A stretch of DNA of 64,000 nucleotides from Bacillota bacterium (GTDB lineage Bacteria > Bacillota > Clostridia > Lachnospirales > Lachnospiraceae): the NCBI GenBank assembly GCA_023390555.1, contig JAEWCQ010000042.1:1-64000 (forward strand), read 5' to 3'. The translations under genes were made by a program, and so were the position numbers. The stretch's first letter is position 1. Each line of letters starts with the position of its first letter. Under the pieces are notes generated by a model. It worked only from the letters and a program-made list of their open reading frames with translations. It was not told where the DNA came from and made no database searches. This document shows positions 43,400 to 51,682 of the stretch, piece by piece.

Positions 43400-44875
43400 T
43401 TACGATAAATCTTCTCCATTGCTGGCAATGACCTTTTTGTACCAGTCAAAGCTGTCTTTTTTGTAGCGTTTGAAGGTTCCATTTCCTTCATCATCCACAT
43501 CTACATAGATGAAACCATATCTCTTCGATACCTCACCGGTAGATGCTGCACAAAGATCAATACAGCTCCACATGGTATATCCAATCAGATTCACACCTTC
43601 ATTTACCGCTTTCACCATTTCCTCAATGTGAGCAGACATATACTCCACATGATACGAATCATGAATCGTACCATCACTCTCTAAGGTATCATGGGCACCC
43701 AGACCGTTTTCTACAATCATAAGCGGCAGCTGATAACGGTCGTTTAAATCATGCAACGCTATTCTAAGACCTAAGGCATCTATCTGCCAGCCCCAGTCTG
43801 AAGCCTTGAGGTATGGATTTTTCTTGCCATTGCTCATATTCCCTAATACAGAATCATTCCCCTCATTGTGAGTTGTAACCAGATTAGTGGAATAGTAGGA
43901 AAATGCGAAATAGTCTACTTTTCCAGCCATAAGCGTCGCTTTATCCTCATCTGATATCTGCAAGTCCACCTGACTCTCTTCCCATACTCTTTTGGCGAAA
44001 TCCGGATAATATCCTCTTGCCTGTACGTCTGCGGAGTAATAAAAGATATCCTGTATTTTCTTCTGATTCTCATATACGTCTTTTGGATCCGGTGTCATTG
44101 GATAGGAGAACATCCCACAGTTCATGGAACCCACCATATAATCCGGGTTAATTTCATGTGCCAGTTTAACTGCTTTTGCACTTGCCAGCAGCTGATGATG
44201 CAGCTTTAAATAAAGCTCTTGCTTTTCTTCGCTGGAAATGTCTGGTTTCATATTGCCGACCATAATTTCTACATTAATCTCATTGAAGGTGATCCAATAT
44301 TTAACCAGATTCTTATATTCTGTAAAGCATACTCTGGCAAATTCCACGAACTCTTCAACAAGCTGTCTACTAGACCACCCGCACTGTTCTTCAATGTAAT
44401 AGACTGGCATATCGTATTTGTATAACGTTACTACCGGCTCAATGTTATACTTCTTACATTCACTGAGCACATCACGATAGAATTCAACACCCTTCTGGTT
44501 CACACCATTCTGAAACCCATGTGGATAGATTCTTGCCCACGAGATAGACAGATTCAGTGCTTTAAATCCCATCTCAGCAAAATATCCGATGTCTTCTTTA
44601 TAATGATGATAGAAATCGATTGCCTGATGATTCGGATAATGTTCTCCCTCTATCAGAGCATACCTTGCTCCCTTCGGAAGATTTCCGGTAATCATGATTG
44701 GCATTTTCCCATAGCTGCCATCTTCATTTCTATAAGTAATCTCTCTTGGTCTTGCGGCTCCACCAATTGTCATATAATCTGTCTCTGTAGGTGCTCTTCC
44801 ATCTTCATCCCAGGCACCCTCACACTGTGCCGCTGAGATATCGCCACCCCACAGGAAATCTTTTCTTAAACCCAT
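43400..44875 (-). CDS. Glycoside hydrolase family 1 phospho-beta-glycosidase with altered subsite -1
   Basis: 491-residue cytoplasmic GH1 enzyme that should cleave a PTS-imported 6-phospho-beta-glycoside. The acid/base Glu lies in TFNEIN, the nucleophile in IVENGLG, and a phosphate-binding loop of the 6-phospho class in STGEVSKRYGFIYVD. Gln18 of the glycone site is kept. The segment that normally reads VTLxHxxxP is VVTLYKYDMP, with Lys153 replacing the His that contacts sugar O3. The paralogue at 51683-53092 keeps the His. In an operon with AlsI- and AlsE-like genes, a 6-phospho-beta-allosidase is a good guess. Confidence 0.88.
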   Translation of the reverse strand: MGLRKDFLWGGDISAAQCEGAWDEDGRAPTETDYMTIGGAARPREITYRNEDGSYGKMPIMITGNLPKGARYALIEGEHYPNHQAIDFYHHYKEDIGYFAEMGFKALNLSISWARIYPHGFQNGVNQKGVEFYRDVLSECKKYNIEPVVTLYKYDMPVYYIEEQCGWSSRQLVEEFVEFARVCFTEYKNLVKYWITFNEINVEIMVGNMKPDISSEEKQELYLKLHHQLLASAKAVKLAHEINPDYMVGSMNCGMFSYPMTPDPKDVYENQKKIQDIFYYSADVQARGYYPDFAKRVWEESQVDLQISDEDKATLMAGKVDYFAFSYYSTNLVTTHNEGNDSVLGNMSNGKKNPYLKASDWGWQIDALGLRIALHDLNDRYQLPLMIVENGLGAHDTLESDGTIHDSYHVEYMSAHIEEMVKAVNEGVNLIGYTMWSCIDLCAASTGEVSKRYGFIYVDVDDEGNGTFKRYKKDSFDWYKKVIASNGEDLS

Positions 44876-44917
44876 ATTTTACCTCTACTCTTTCTGTATA
44901 AGTACATAATCGGTGTC

Positions 44918-46195
44918 TTAAGCTGCTGTGATTTTCTTCTCTTCTTTCAGTGCCTGACTATCTAACACTCTAAAAAATGGCAGATAAACTATTACGCTTA
45001 ATGCACACATAAGAATCAGGAATATTCCAAGTCCAATACCGCCGCCTAATAAGAATCCAACGATTGGTCCCGGCATAACCATAACTCCAAAGTTAACAAC
45101 CGGTGTCGTAAAGAGCCCAATATTCAAACATAAATACATTAATGTATATACAATTAATGGCAGTCCAAGAAATGGAATCAGCAAAATCGGATTCAACACA
45201 ACAGGCATACCATATACGGTAGGTTCAATAATGTTGAACAGACCAGGTATCAGAGACACCTTACCCTGTGCCTTGTATCGCTCGCTCTTAGAGAAAAATG
45301 CCATATCCACATATAATCCAAACATGCACCCAGGTCCGCCGATAAACTGAAGAACCATAAAGAATGTCATCATGCTTAATAGATATGGTGCTGCCTGTCC
45401 TTGATTTGCAGCTTCAATATTTGCTAATAAAGGAGCAGTCATTATTGTCATCATAATCGGATATACCACTAAAGTACCATGGATTCCAAACCACCATAAG
45501 AGGCAGCATACAAAAAGAAGAATCAGATGTCCTGCAAAGGTATTTCCCACTGATGTAAGTGGTGTCTGAATCATTGCATAAATGAAATCCGTAAAGCTGC
45601 CAAAACTTGTCATCGCAAAAATGCCTCTTAACGCAATGAATGGAACAATGGTAATGAGTGCTGGTGGTATATTCGCAAAACTATTTGATACAAACTCCGG
45701 AACAGCTTCTGGAAGCTTAATAATCAGATGTTTCTTAACTATAAATGCAAAAATCGAAGGTGCAACTAATGCTACGAGCATAGCTGTGATAACACCCTGA
45801 GCACCGAAATAGCTTGTATTAATTACCGTCGCGCCCGCTTCTGTCGTCGTGAGCGGTGTAATCAACAAAAAGGAAAGCAAACTGATCAGTCCCGTATGGA
45901 ATGGATCTACGCCCTTTTTCTCACCTAACGTCTTTCCAATTGCAAAAACCATAAAAAATGCGAATAAATTACAGATATTTACTGCTGTTGAAAGCAGTTC
46001 GTATAACCCACAGCTCTTCAACAGATTTGTCCATGGTGTAATTGGCAAACTATAAATCAGCTGCAGAATCGCCCCTCCCATTAAGACAGGCATGGTCCCC
46101 ATCATACCCTGTGTAATCGAGCTGATATACATATTGTTCTGCATCTTACCAGCTAACGGTAATATTTTTTCCTGTAACACGTTAGATTTTGCCAT
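44918..46195 (-). CDS. PTS lactose/cellobiose-family EIIC permease
   Basis: 425-residue membrane permease, about ten helices, of the lactose/N,N-diacetylchitobiose/cellobiose (Lac) family. Recognisable blocks are NNMYISSITQGMMGTMPVLMG-like start, GIHGTLVVYPIMMTIM and NIIEPTVYGMPVVLNPILLI with the conserved substrate-site Glu. It forms one transporter with the separate IIB and IIA products encoded just upstream. GGAGGAGAGAAG precedes the ATG. Confidence 0.92.
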   Translation of the reverse strand: MAKSNVLQEKILPLAGKMQNNMYISSITQGMMGTMPVLMGGAILQLIYSLPITPWTNLLKSCGLYELLSTAVNICNLFAFFMVFAIGKTLGEKKGVDPFHTGLISLLSFLLITPLTTTEAGATVINTSYFGAQGVITAMLVALVAPSIFAFIVKKHLIIKLPEAVPEFVSNSFANIPPALITIVPFIALRGIFAMTSFGSFTDFIYAMIQTPLTSVGNTFAGHLILLFVCCLLWWFGIHGTLVVYPIMMTIMTAPLLANIEAANQGQAAPYLLSMMTFFMVLQFIGGPGCMFGLYVDMAFFSKSERYKAQGKVSLIPGLFNIIEPTVYGMPVVLNPILLIPFLGLPLIVYTLMYLCLNIGLFTTPVVNFGVMVMPGPIVGFLLGGGIGLGIFLILMCALSVIVYLPFFRVLDSQALKEEKKITAA

Positions 46196-46209
46196 CTTCT
46201 CTCCTCCTT

Positions 46210-46521
46210 TTACCAGCCAAACTGATCGGCCAGGTCATTAAAAATTTTCTCCCCGTTCATCATTCCGTAATCTGTCATGGGTATCACAATTACTGGAATG
46301 TCTGGGAACTGTGCTTTTACCTTTTTCTCCTCATATGCGATCTGTGGCCCCAATAGAATTACATTACTTCCCGGTGCAGCATTCTTTAATTCAGCAACCG
46401 GATATGCATTACATTCTGTCTTTTCAAATCCTTTTTTTTCGGAAGCTGTTATGATTTTCTTGCATAAAAGGCTGGTTGACATACCCCCTGCGCATGCTAA
46501 TGTAATTTTAAGTGTATTCAT
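46210..46521 (-). CDS. PTS lactose/cellobiose-family EIIB
   Basis: 103-residue phosphocarrier. The phosphorylated Cys is in LACAGGMSTSLL, at residue 9. It takes phosphate from IIA and passes it to sugar in IIC. The start at 46521 has AAGGAGAAGG ahead; the upstream frame overlaps IIA without a ribosome site. Confidence 0.93.
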   Translation of the reverse strand: MNTLKITLACAGGMSTSLLCKKIITASEKKGFEKTECNAYPVAELKNAAPGSNVILLGPQIAYEEKKVKAQFPDIPVIVIPMTDYGMMNGEKIFNDLADQFGW

Positions 46522-46549
46522 ATTCCTTCTCCTTTCTTTTAATGATGAA

Positions 46550-46864
46550 TTAACCAAGCAATTGCTTGTATAAAGCTACGATCTCTGCGGCCATATCCTT
46601 CATAATAATTGCCATTGTTACGTGATCCTGCGCATGAATAAGGATTATATTAACGGGTACCTTATCTCCATTTGCCTCTTTTTGAATCAAATGATACTGA
46701 GCTATATGTGATTGATTCAGTTTCTCTTCTGCAATTTTGAGAAGCTCCTCTGCTTCTTCAAAATGTCCCTGTTTTGCTTCATTTATTGCACGCATGGAAT
46801 CGGACTTTGAATCCCCTGCCATTGCAATTAATTGGAATGCGTCCTGATATTCTTCATCTGACAC
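46550..46864 (-). CDS. PTS lactose/cellobiose-family EIIA
   Basis: 104-residue helical phosphocarrier, first gene of the operon. The phosphorylated His is in LIHAQDHVTMA. The best start is GTG at 46864, eight bases after AAGGAGG; the GTG three codons earlier lies inside that site. The transcript begins at a promoter with a TTACC/GGTAA operator that is duplicated in front of the regulator gene. Confidence 0.92.
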   Translation of the reverse strand: MSDEEYQDAFQLIAMAGDSKSDSMRAINEAKQGHFEEAEELLKIAEEKLNQSHIAQYHLIQKEANGDKVPVNIILIHAQDHVTMAIIMKDMAAEIVALYKQLLG

Positions 46865-46894
46865 ATTTATCACCTCCTTGAACCTTATGACGTT

Positions 46895-46953
46895 ATTGTA
46901 GTCTGTTCACTTTTAGAAATCAAAGCATCTAATTACCTTTAACATAACGGTAA
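46895..46953 (-). promoter_or_regulatory. Promoter and operator of the PTS/GH1/als operon (copy A)
   Basis: TTGATT (46918-46923), 17-base spacer, TACAAT (46895-46900) on the minus strand. Directly upstream is the inverted repeat TTACC-N11-GGTAA (46933-46953). Bases 46897-46964 match 49357-49424 at about 58 of 68 positions. Confidence 0.75.
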
Positions 46954-46995
46954 ATTTCGATAAAATTTCATACATGAAAATAAATGTTTCCATTC

Positions 46996-47034
46996 TAAAA
47001 AGCCATTGTCAGCATGCGATGACAATGGCTTTTA
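46996..47034 (-). terminator. Intrinsic terminator after the PRD regulator gene
   Basis: AAAAGCCATTGTCA pairs with TGACAATGGCTTTT and is followed by T on the minus strand. It separates the regulator transcript from the PTS operon promoter. Confidence 0.8.
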
Positions 47035-47047
47035 TTCCTAATTATAC

Positions 47048-48982
47048 TTATACATTTGTTCCGTTTGCTCTCTCGCTTACAGTCTTTACAAATCCTTCAA
47101 AGGTCCGATCCTGTATCACATACTTAATCTTTTCCTTATCCATCATAAATTCTGATGTTTTTTCATAGAAGTCTTGCAGGTTGCCCTCATGCTTCGATGA
47201 GATCGCCATAAGAATAACTATGGAAACTTTCTGCCTGCTCCAAAATACAGGCTTATCCAGAACACAAACTGCTGCAAAATTATGTTCCGATACTATTCCG
47301 AAAGAATGTGGAAACGCTGTCTTTTCTCCAAAATCTGTTGCTCCCATACTTTCTCTTTGCAGCACGCTTGCGGCAAATCCTTCCGGAAGCTGCTCGTATT
47401 TGCAAATCTCGGCACACATATACTCTATGACATCTTCCTTACTCTTAAATGTTACACCCGTAAAAAAGAATTCCGGCCTGTAGAACTGTCTCAACGCTTC
47501 ATCCGATGTATTCTGTAATTTCTTCCGCAGCTGGCTTATTTCATTGTCATCCAAAAACATCTTTACTTCCATAATCGGTCTGGAAACGGATATTCCAATC
47601 GGCATTGTCGTAAATATATAGTCAATCTCTTTCATTGGATAATCCGGAAGATCTCCTATATTGCAGACCTCCACCCGATCCAGATATTGGCCAAATGCAT
47701 TTCTGTACTGCCACGCCAGAAGCTCGGCGCTTGTTTTACCGGTCGCGCATACCACAAGAATATTCTTTTTTCGTCTCACCTGGTCCTTAATCAGCTTGCT
47801 CTCCTGAATTGCCAATTCAAAAATAAGCGCAATATACCCTATTTCGTCTTCCGACAGTCTCTTGTTATGCTTCTGTTCAATTGGAACCACAGCCTGTACC
47901 GCAATCGTATATGCATAGGAATAGTTCTTTCGTATATCTTCAATCAGCGGATTTTTAAGGGCCATATGGTATTTCAGACGAATTTCCAGGGATACCATAT
48001 GCTTTGCCAGTGCCATCTTAACCGCAAAGTCATTTCTCAGATCCACTTTCAGCATTTCATAAACGCTCTTCAGCATGGTTTCTACCATACCAAATATTTC
48101 CTCAGATATAACCAGATTCGGCTTACCTCCTTCATAAATCGAAGTGATACGTTTGCCACTGATATGAATTGTAATAAAAATAATTTCATCTTCATTAAAT
48201 GCTACCTGGAATTCCTTCTCTATTTCCTCACAAATAGCTTTTGCTACTTGATAATTCTTGCTATCTAATACCTGTGAATCTTTCACTTCCTCCGGAAAGC
48301 TAATTCCATAACCCTTTTTCAAACGTTTCATCGTTGTATACATATGCAAAATCAAATTCTGAAAAGACAATTCCGGGATGGACATCTCCTGACGTTGAAA
48401 GACTCTTCGCAGTATTTCTGATATTCTATATTTTTCCTGCTCTGCAATCTGCAGGCTGTCCTCTGCAAGAATCCCCCTTTTCATCACATAGTTAGTAATA
48501 CAGGACCTCAAATTAAACTCCGTTCCCTCTACACGCATGCCATGCTTTGCCCTTGATACCAACTGTACATCATAGACTGCCAGACGCTGTTTCACATTGC
48601 GCAGATCCTTCTGTAATGTAGAATCACTGATATACAGCAGCTCACATAGTTCTTCAATCTGCACATAATCCTCATGGAACAGAAGATACGCCAATATAAA
48701 TTCTATTCGCTCTTCCACATTGACGGGTGTTGCTGTTCCCTTCTGATTTTTCTGCTGATTTAGAAATTCTTTGTATTTTTCCCGATTATGCACAACTAAA
48801 TGGAATCCATAGCCATGCTTGGATTCTACTGCCGCACCATATTCGACAAGGCAATCATTCAGTCTCTTAACGTCCTGCCTGATTGTTTTCTCACTTAAGA
48901 ACAGCTTACCTGATAAAATATTTGATGTTATATACTCATCCTCTGGAATTTGCTCCCATAAATCCCATAATCTTCGTTCCAT
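47048..48982 (-). CDS. PRD-domain transcriptional activator (MtlR/BglG family) of the alloside-type PTS operon
   Basis: 644-residue regulator: two N-terminal helix-turn-helix units (SGKLFLSEKTIRQDVKRL and CELLYISDSTLQKDLRNV), two PRD domains, an EIIB-like domain with ILVVCATGKTSAELL and a C-terminal EIIA domain of the fructose/mannitol type with TAFPHS (His). PTS components phosphorylate such proteins and so tie activity to substrate uptake. A duplicated operator in front of its own transcript and of the PTS operon suggests activation of both. The start at 48982 has GGGAGGG ahead. Confidence 0.9.
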   Translation of the reverse strand: MERRLWDLWEQIPEDEYITSNILSGKLFLSEKTIRQDVKRLNDCLVEYGAAVESKHGYGFHLVVHNREKYKEFLNQQKNQKGTATPVNVEERIEFILAYLLFHEDYVQIEELCELLYISDSTLQKDLRNVKQRLAVYDVQLVSRAKHGMRVEGTEFNLRSCITNYVMKRGILAEDSLQIAEQEKYRISEILRRVFQRQEMSIPELSFQNLILHMYTTMKRLKKGYGISFPEEVKDSQVLDSKNYQVAKAICEEIEKEFQVAFNEDEIIFITIHISGKRITSIYEGGKPNLVISEEIFGMVETMLKSVYEMLKVDLRNDFAVKMALAKHMVSLEIRLKYHMALKNPLIEDIRKNYSYAYTIAVQAVVPIEQKHNKRLSEDEIGYIALIFELAIQESKLIKDQVRRKKNILVVCATGKTSAELLAWQYRNAFGQYLDRVEVCNIGDLPDYPMKEIDYIFTTMPIGISVSRPIMEVKMFLDDNEISQLRKKLQNTSDEALRQFYRPEFFFTGVTFKSKEDVIEYMCAEICKYEQLPEGFAASVLQRESMGATDFGEKTAFPHSFGIVSEHNFAAVCVLDKPVFWSRQKVSIVILMAISSKHEGNLQDFYEKTSEFMMDKEKIKYVIQDRTFEGFVKTVSERANGTNV

Positions 48983-49082
48983 CCGTCCCTCCCTCATTTC
49001 GAGTCAAGTTTCCATTAACTGTTATTCGAATTTAATTTTGTGCCTCGAATTTTTTCACGTAAGTTTAAAATCATGGAGGGAC

Positions 49083-49322
49083 TTACAGAACGTTCTTCAA
49101 ATCCCATATTAAAAGCTTCTTTTGATTACATTTTTTATTACCACATACCCATATTCTTCCTATTATAATTCCGTTAAATACACGTTTCCCCACATAATTA
49201 TTTTCTAGTTTTCTACAAGGTCTTAACTTCAAAATAATGGCTTCCTTTACTAATAAACTGGCTGGTCTTGCATGAATTCCTAATTTATCTTTAACCACAT
49301 ATTCAAATTCTTTTCTATTCAT
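49083..49322 (-). pseudogene. Degraded HPr-like phosphocarrier gene
   Basis: The first 28 residues are a good HPr N-terminus, with the phosphorylation motif GIHARPASLLVKEA. After that the frame drifts: the expected core appears partly in a shifted frame (HYFEVKTL) and then again in the original one (YVGKRVFNGIIIG, resembling the GK-x-IMGIMxLG region). The conserved C-terminal helix is missing. It lies between the activator's promoter and the activator, so a PTS-specific HPr probably once belonged to this unit. A diverged functional HPr is less likely. Confidence 0.65.
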
Positions 49323-49354
49323 TCAGTTCCGCTTACTTCATTTTCTATGAAATT

Positions 49355-49413
49355 ATTTTAGCCTGTTCTTTTTTAGAAAGCAAAGCACCTAATTACCTTT
49401 TGCAAAACGGTAA
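49355..49413 (-). promoter_or_regulatory. Promoter and operator of the regulator transcript (copy B)
   Basis: TTGCTT (49378-49383), 17-base spacer, TAAAAT (49355-49360) on the minus strand. Inverted repeat TTACC-N11-GGTAA (49393-49413), with the near-palindromic centre GTTTTGCAAAA. Same arrangement and spacing as copy A, 2460 bases away. Confidence 0.75.
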
Positions 49414-49514
49414 TTTTCGATAATAAAGTGTATCTTCTTAAATTTACAGTATAAGCTGTTTTGAAAACAACAGACTTGATTGCTGGTGTTTTTCATAAGT
49501 AAAACATATGCCTA

Positions 49515-49560
49515 ATAAAAAACGCAGTACACATAGATTTTCTCTATGTGTACTGCGTTA
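49515..49560 (-). terminator. Intrinsic terminator of the LicT/beta-glucoside operon
   Basis: On the minus strand AACGCAGTACACATAGAG pairs with CTATGTGTACTGCGTT, followed by six T. Confidence 0.85.
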
Positions 49561-49696
49561 TAATATTTATTTGTTCCCTATTTTCCAAGAACTCTTGTAT
49601 CTGAAAATTCATTTACAGAATGTGCTAATGCATAACAGGTTCCAGATACAGTATATAATAAGACTTCATTTTGCTGCTTGCTTCCACCTCGAACGC

Positions 49697-51595
49697 CTAG
49701 ATTGTCAGTGCAATACTGCAGCCTTCAAAGGTGGCATCCTTTATGATCCTTACCTTATTACAATCACCAATCGCATAGGTTTCCGGCGTAATATGATAAA
49801 ACGCTTCCGCTTCTTCTTTGTTCGGCCGTACACCGGTAGCAACGATTACGGTTTCTGCCGGAATTACTTTTTCTGTTCCATCTGGAATTTTTACCAGAAC
49901 AGAATCCGCTGTGATCTCCTGACAGGCAGTGTTCAGATACGTTGTCAGCGTCTTCGCCTTATCCATGTGCTGACGTAATGCGATTTTATAAAGCATGTTT
50001 CCCTGCGCCGCAATTGTATCATTCATCTCTACGATACTTACTGTCTTTTTTTCAAATTCTGCAAGTTCCAGTCCCAGCTCTGCACCGATGGTTCCTCCCC
50101 CCAGTACAACTACCTCCTTGCCGATCTTATCTCTGTTTTCAATCGCGTCATAGAATCCCATAACATTTTTACTGTCAATTCCTTTTATCGGAGGGACAAA
50201 CGGACTACCTCCGATTGCAACGATCAGTGCATCCGGTTTCATATCCTTTACCATTTGCGGAGTTGCCGTAACCCCAAGCTTCAACTCGATCTCTGTCTTT
50301 GCCAGCTGACATTCCAAATACTCCAGATAAGACTTAATGTCCTGTTTAAATTCTTCCTTCGCCACATAATGAATGGCTCCTCCAACATAGTTGTTCTTTT
50401 CCAGAAGCGTTACCTGATGGCCCCTCTGGTATAGGGTCAATGCCGCACGAATTCCTGCCGGTCCTGCTCCAATCACGATCACGTGTTTCTTCTTCTCTGC
50501 TTTTGCAATTGTCTTTGGGTACCAGGCTTCATTATAGTACCTTGGATTTACAGAACATGCTACGTCTTTTCGATTGGTGGCAATATGATAGCATTGCACA
50601 CATCGGATACATGGAACGATATCTTCGGCTCTTCCTTCCAGCGCTTTACGCGGCCATTGCGGGTCTGCAACAAGAGGTCTTCCAAGTGCAACCATATCTG
50701 CATATCCTTCCTCTATCAGCTTCTCCGCTTCTTCCGGCTTCATAATTGCGCCAACCACTGTCACCGGTATATGAACCTGTTCTTTTACCTTCCTGGCATA
50801 AATTGCATTTGGCATATGCTCTTCAAAGGTTGTGGTAATGGTATGCACATTTCCTTCATGATTGATATCAAGTCCACAGGAAATATGAACCGTATCAATT
50901 AAATGCTCCACTGCTTTTAAAAACTCCAGCGTATCTTTGAATTCCAGACCGCCTTCCACCCACTCATGGGCTGACACCCGCATATCCACCGGAAAGCCCG
51001 GACCAACCGCTGCTCTCACATGCTCTAATATCATCTTCGGGAATTTCATCCGGTTTTCAATGCTTCCTCCATATTCATCCTCTCTTTTATTAAACAGCGG
51101 AGAGAGAAATTCATCCGGAAGCCATCCATGTCCAAAATGTAGGAAAATCAGATCAAATCCGCAGTCTTTTGCATCTGCAGCCGCTTTGGCATAGCACTCT
51201 GCCGTATGCGCCATCATCGCCGGTGTCATTTCCTTTACTTCAATTCCATCTTCTCTGACGAACCCGCTTGGTCCCATAGCATAATCATGTACTCTTGCAT
51301 ACTGACCTGCATGTCCCAGCTCGATCGAGGCTCTCGCTCCACCAGCCTGAACCATTCGAACCCGATCTTTCATTTTCTCGATTTCGTATTTTGTAAAGGC
51401 ATACCTGTCATCTGCGCTCATCCAGGAAGAACGCTCCGGCTCAACAAAAGTGGAGCTTGCGACTACGATACCGGCGCCCCCGCAGGATTTTTCGTAAAAA
51501 CTGTCTGCAATATTTTCCGTTGGTGCAGCTACGATGCGGTTTTTTATGATTAATGAATTAATTTTTATTGGTGAAAATAAATGTGGGTACTTCAT
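49697..51595 (-). CDS. Old yellow enzyme-type NADH:flavin oxidoreductase (2-enoate/2,4-dienoyl-CoA reductase family)
   Basis: 632-residue flavoprotein. An N-terminal OYE barrel binds FMN (starts HLFSPIKINSLIIKNRIVAA; active-site region ELGHAGQYAR). A Cys cluster CIRCVQC plus a fourth Cys in ACSVNP binds [4Fe-4S], and two dinucleotide-fold motifs VIVIGAGPAGIRAA and VVVLGGGTIGAELG serve FAD and NAD(P)H. This is the architecture of 2-enoate reductases, 2,4-dienoyl-CoA reductase and BaiCD-like enzymes. It is the last gene of a beta-glucoside PTS operon, suggesting reduction of an unsaturated aglycone. Confidence 0.9.
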   Translation of the reverse strand: MKYPHLFSPIKINSLIIKNRIVAAPTENIADSFYEKSCGGAGIVVASSTFVEPERSSWMSADDRYAFTKYEIEKMKDRVRMVQAGGARASIELGHAGQYARVHDYAMGPSGFVREDGIEVKEMTPAMMAHTAECYAKAAADAKDCGFDLIFLHFGHGWLPDEFLSPLFNKREDEYGGSIENRMKFPKMILEHVRAAVGPGFPVDMRVSAHEWVEGGLEFKDTLEFLKAVEHLIDTVHISCGLDINHEGNVHTITTTFEEHMPNAIYARKVKEQVHIPVTVVGAIMKPEEAEKLIEEGYADMVALGRPLVADPQWPRKALEGRAEDIVPCIRCVQCYHIATNRKDVACSVNPRYYNEAWYPKTIAKAEKKKHVIVIGAGPAGIRAALTLYQRGHQVTLLEKNNYVGGAIHYVAKEEFKQDIKSYLEYLECQLAKTEIELKLGVTATPQMVKDMKPDALIVAIGGSPFVPPIKGIDSKNVMGFYDAIENRDKIGKEVVVLGGGTIGAELGLELAEFEKKTVSIVEMNDTIAAQGNMLYKIALRQHMDKAKTLTTYLNTACQEITADSVLVKIPDGTEKVIPAETVIVATGVRPNKEEAEAFYHITPETYAIGDCNKVRIIKDATFEGCSIALTI

Positions 51596-51682
51596 CTTTC
51601 CTCCTGTCCAGTAACTTATCTGTTTCTTTTTCTATCCTTCATATTTATGGAGGTATTGATACTTCCACAAAATCTGTATGCT

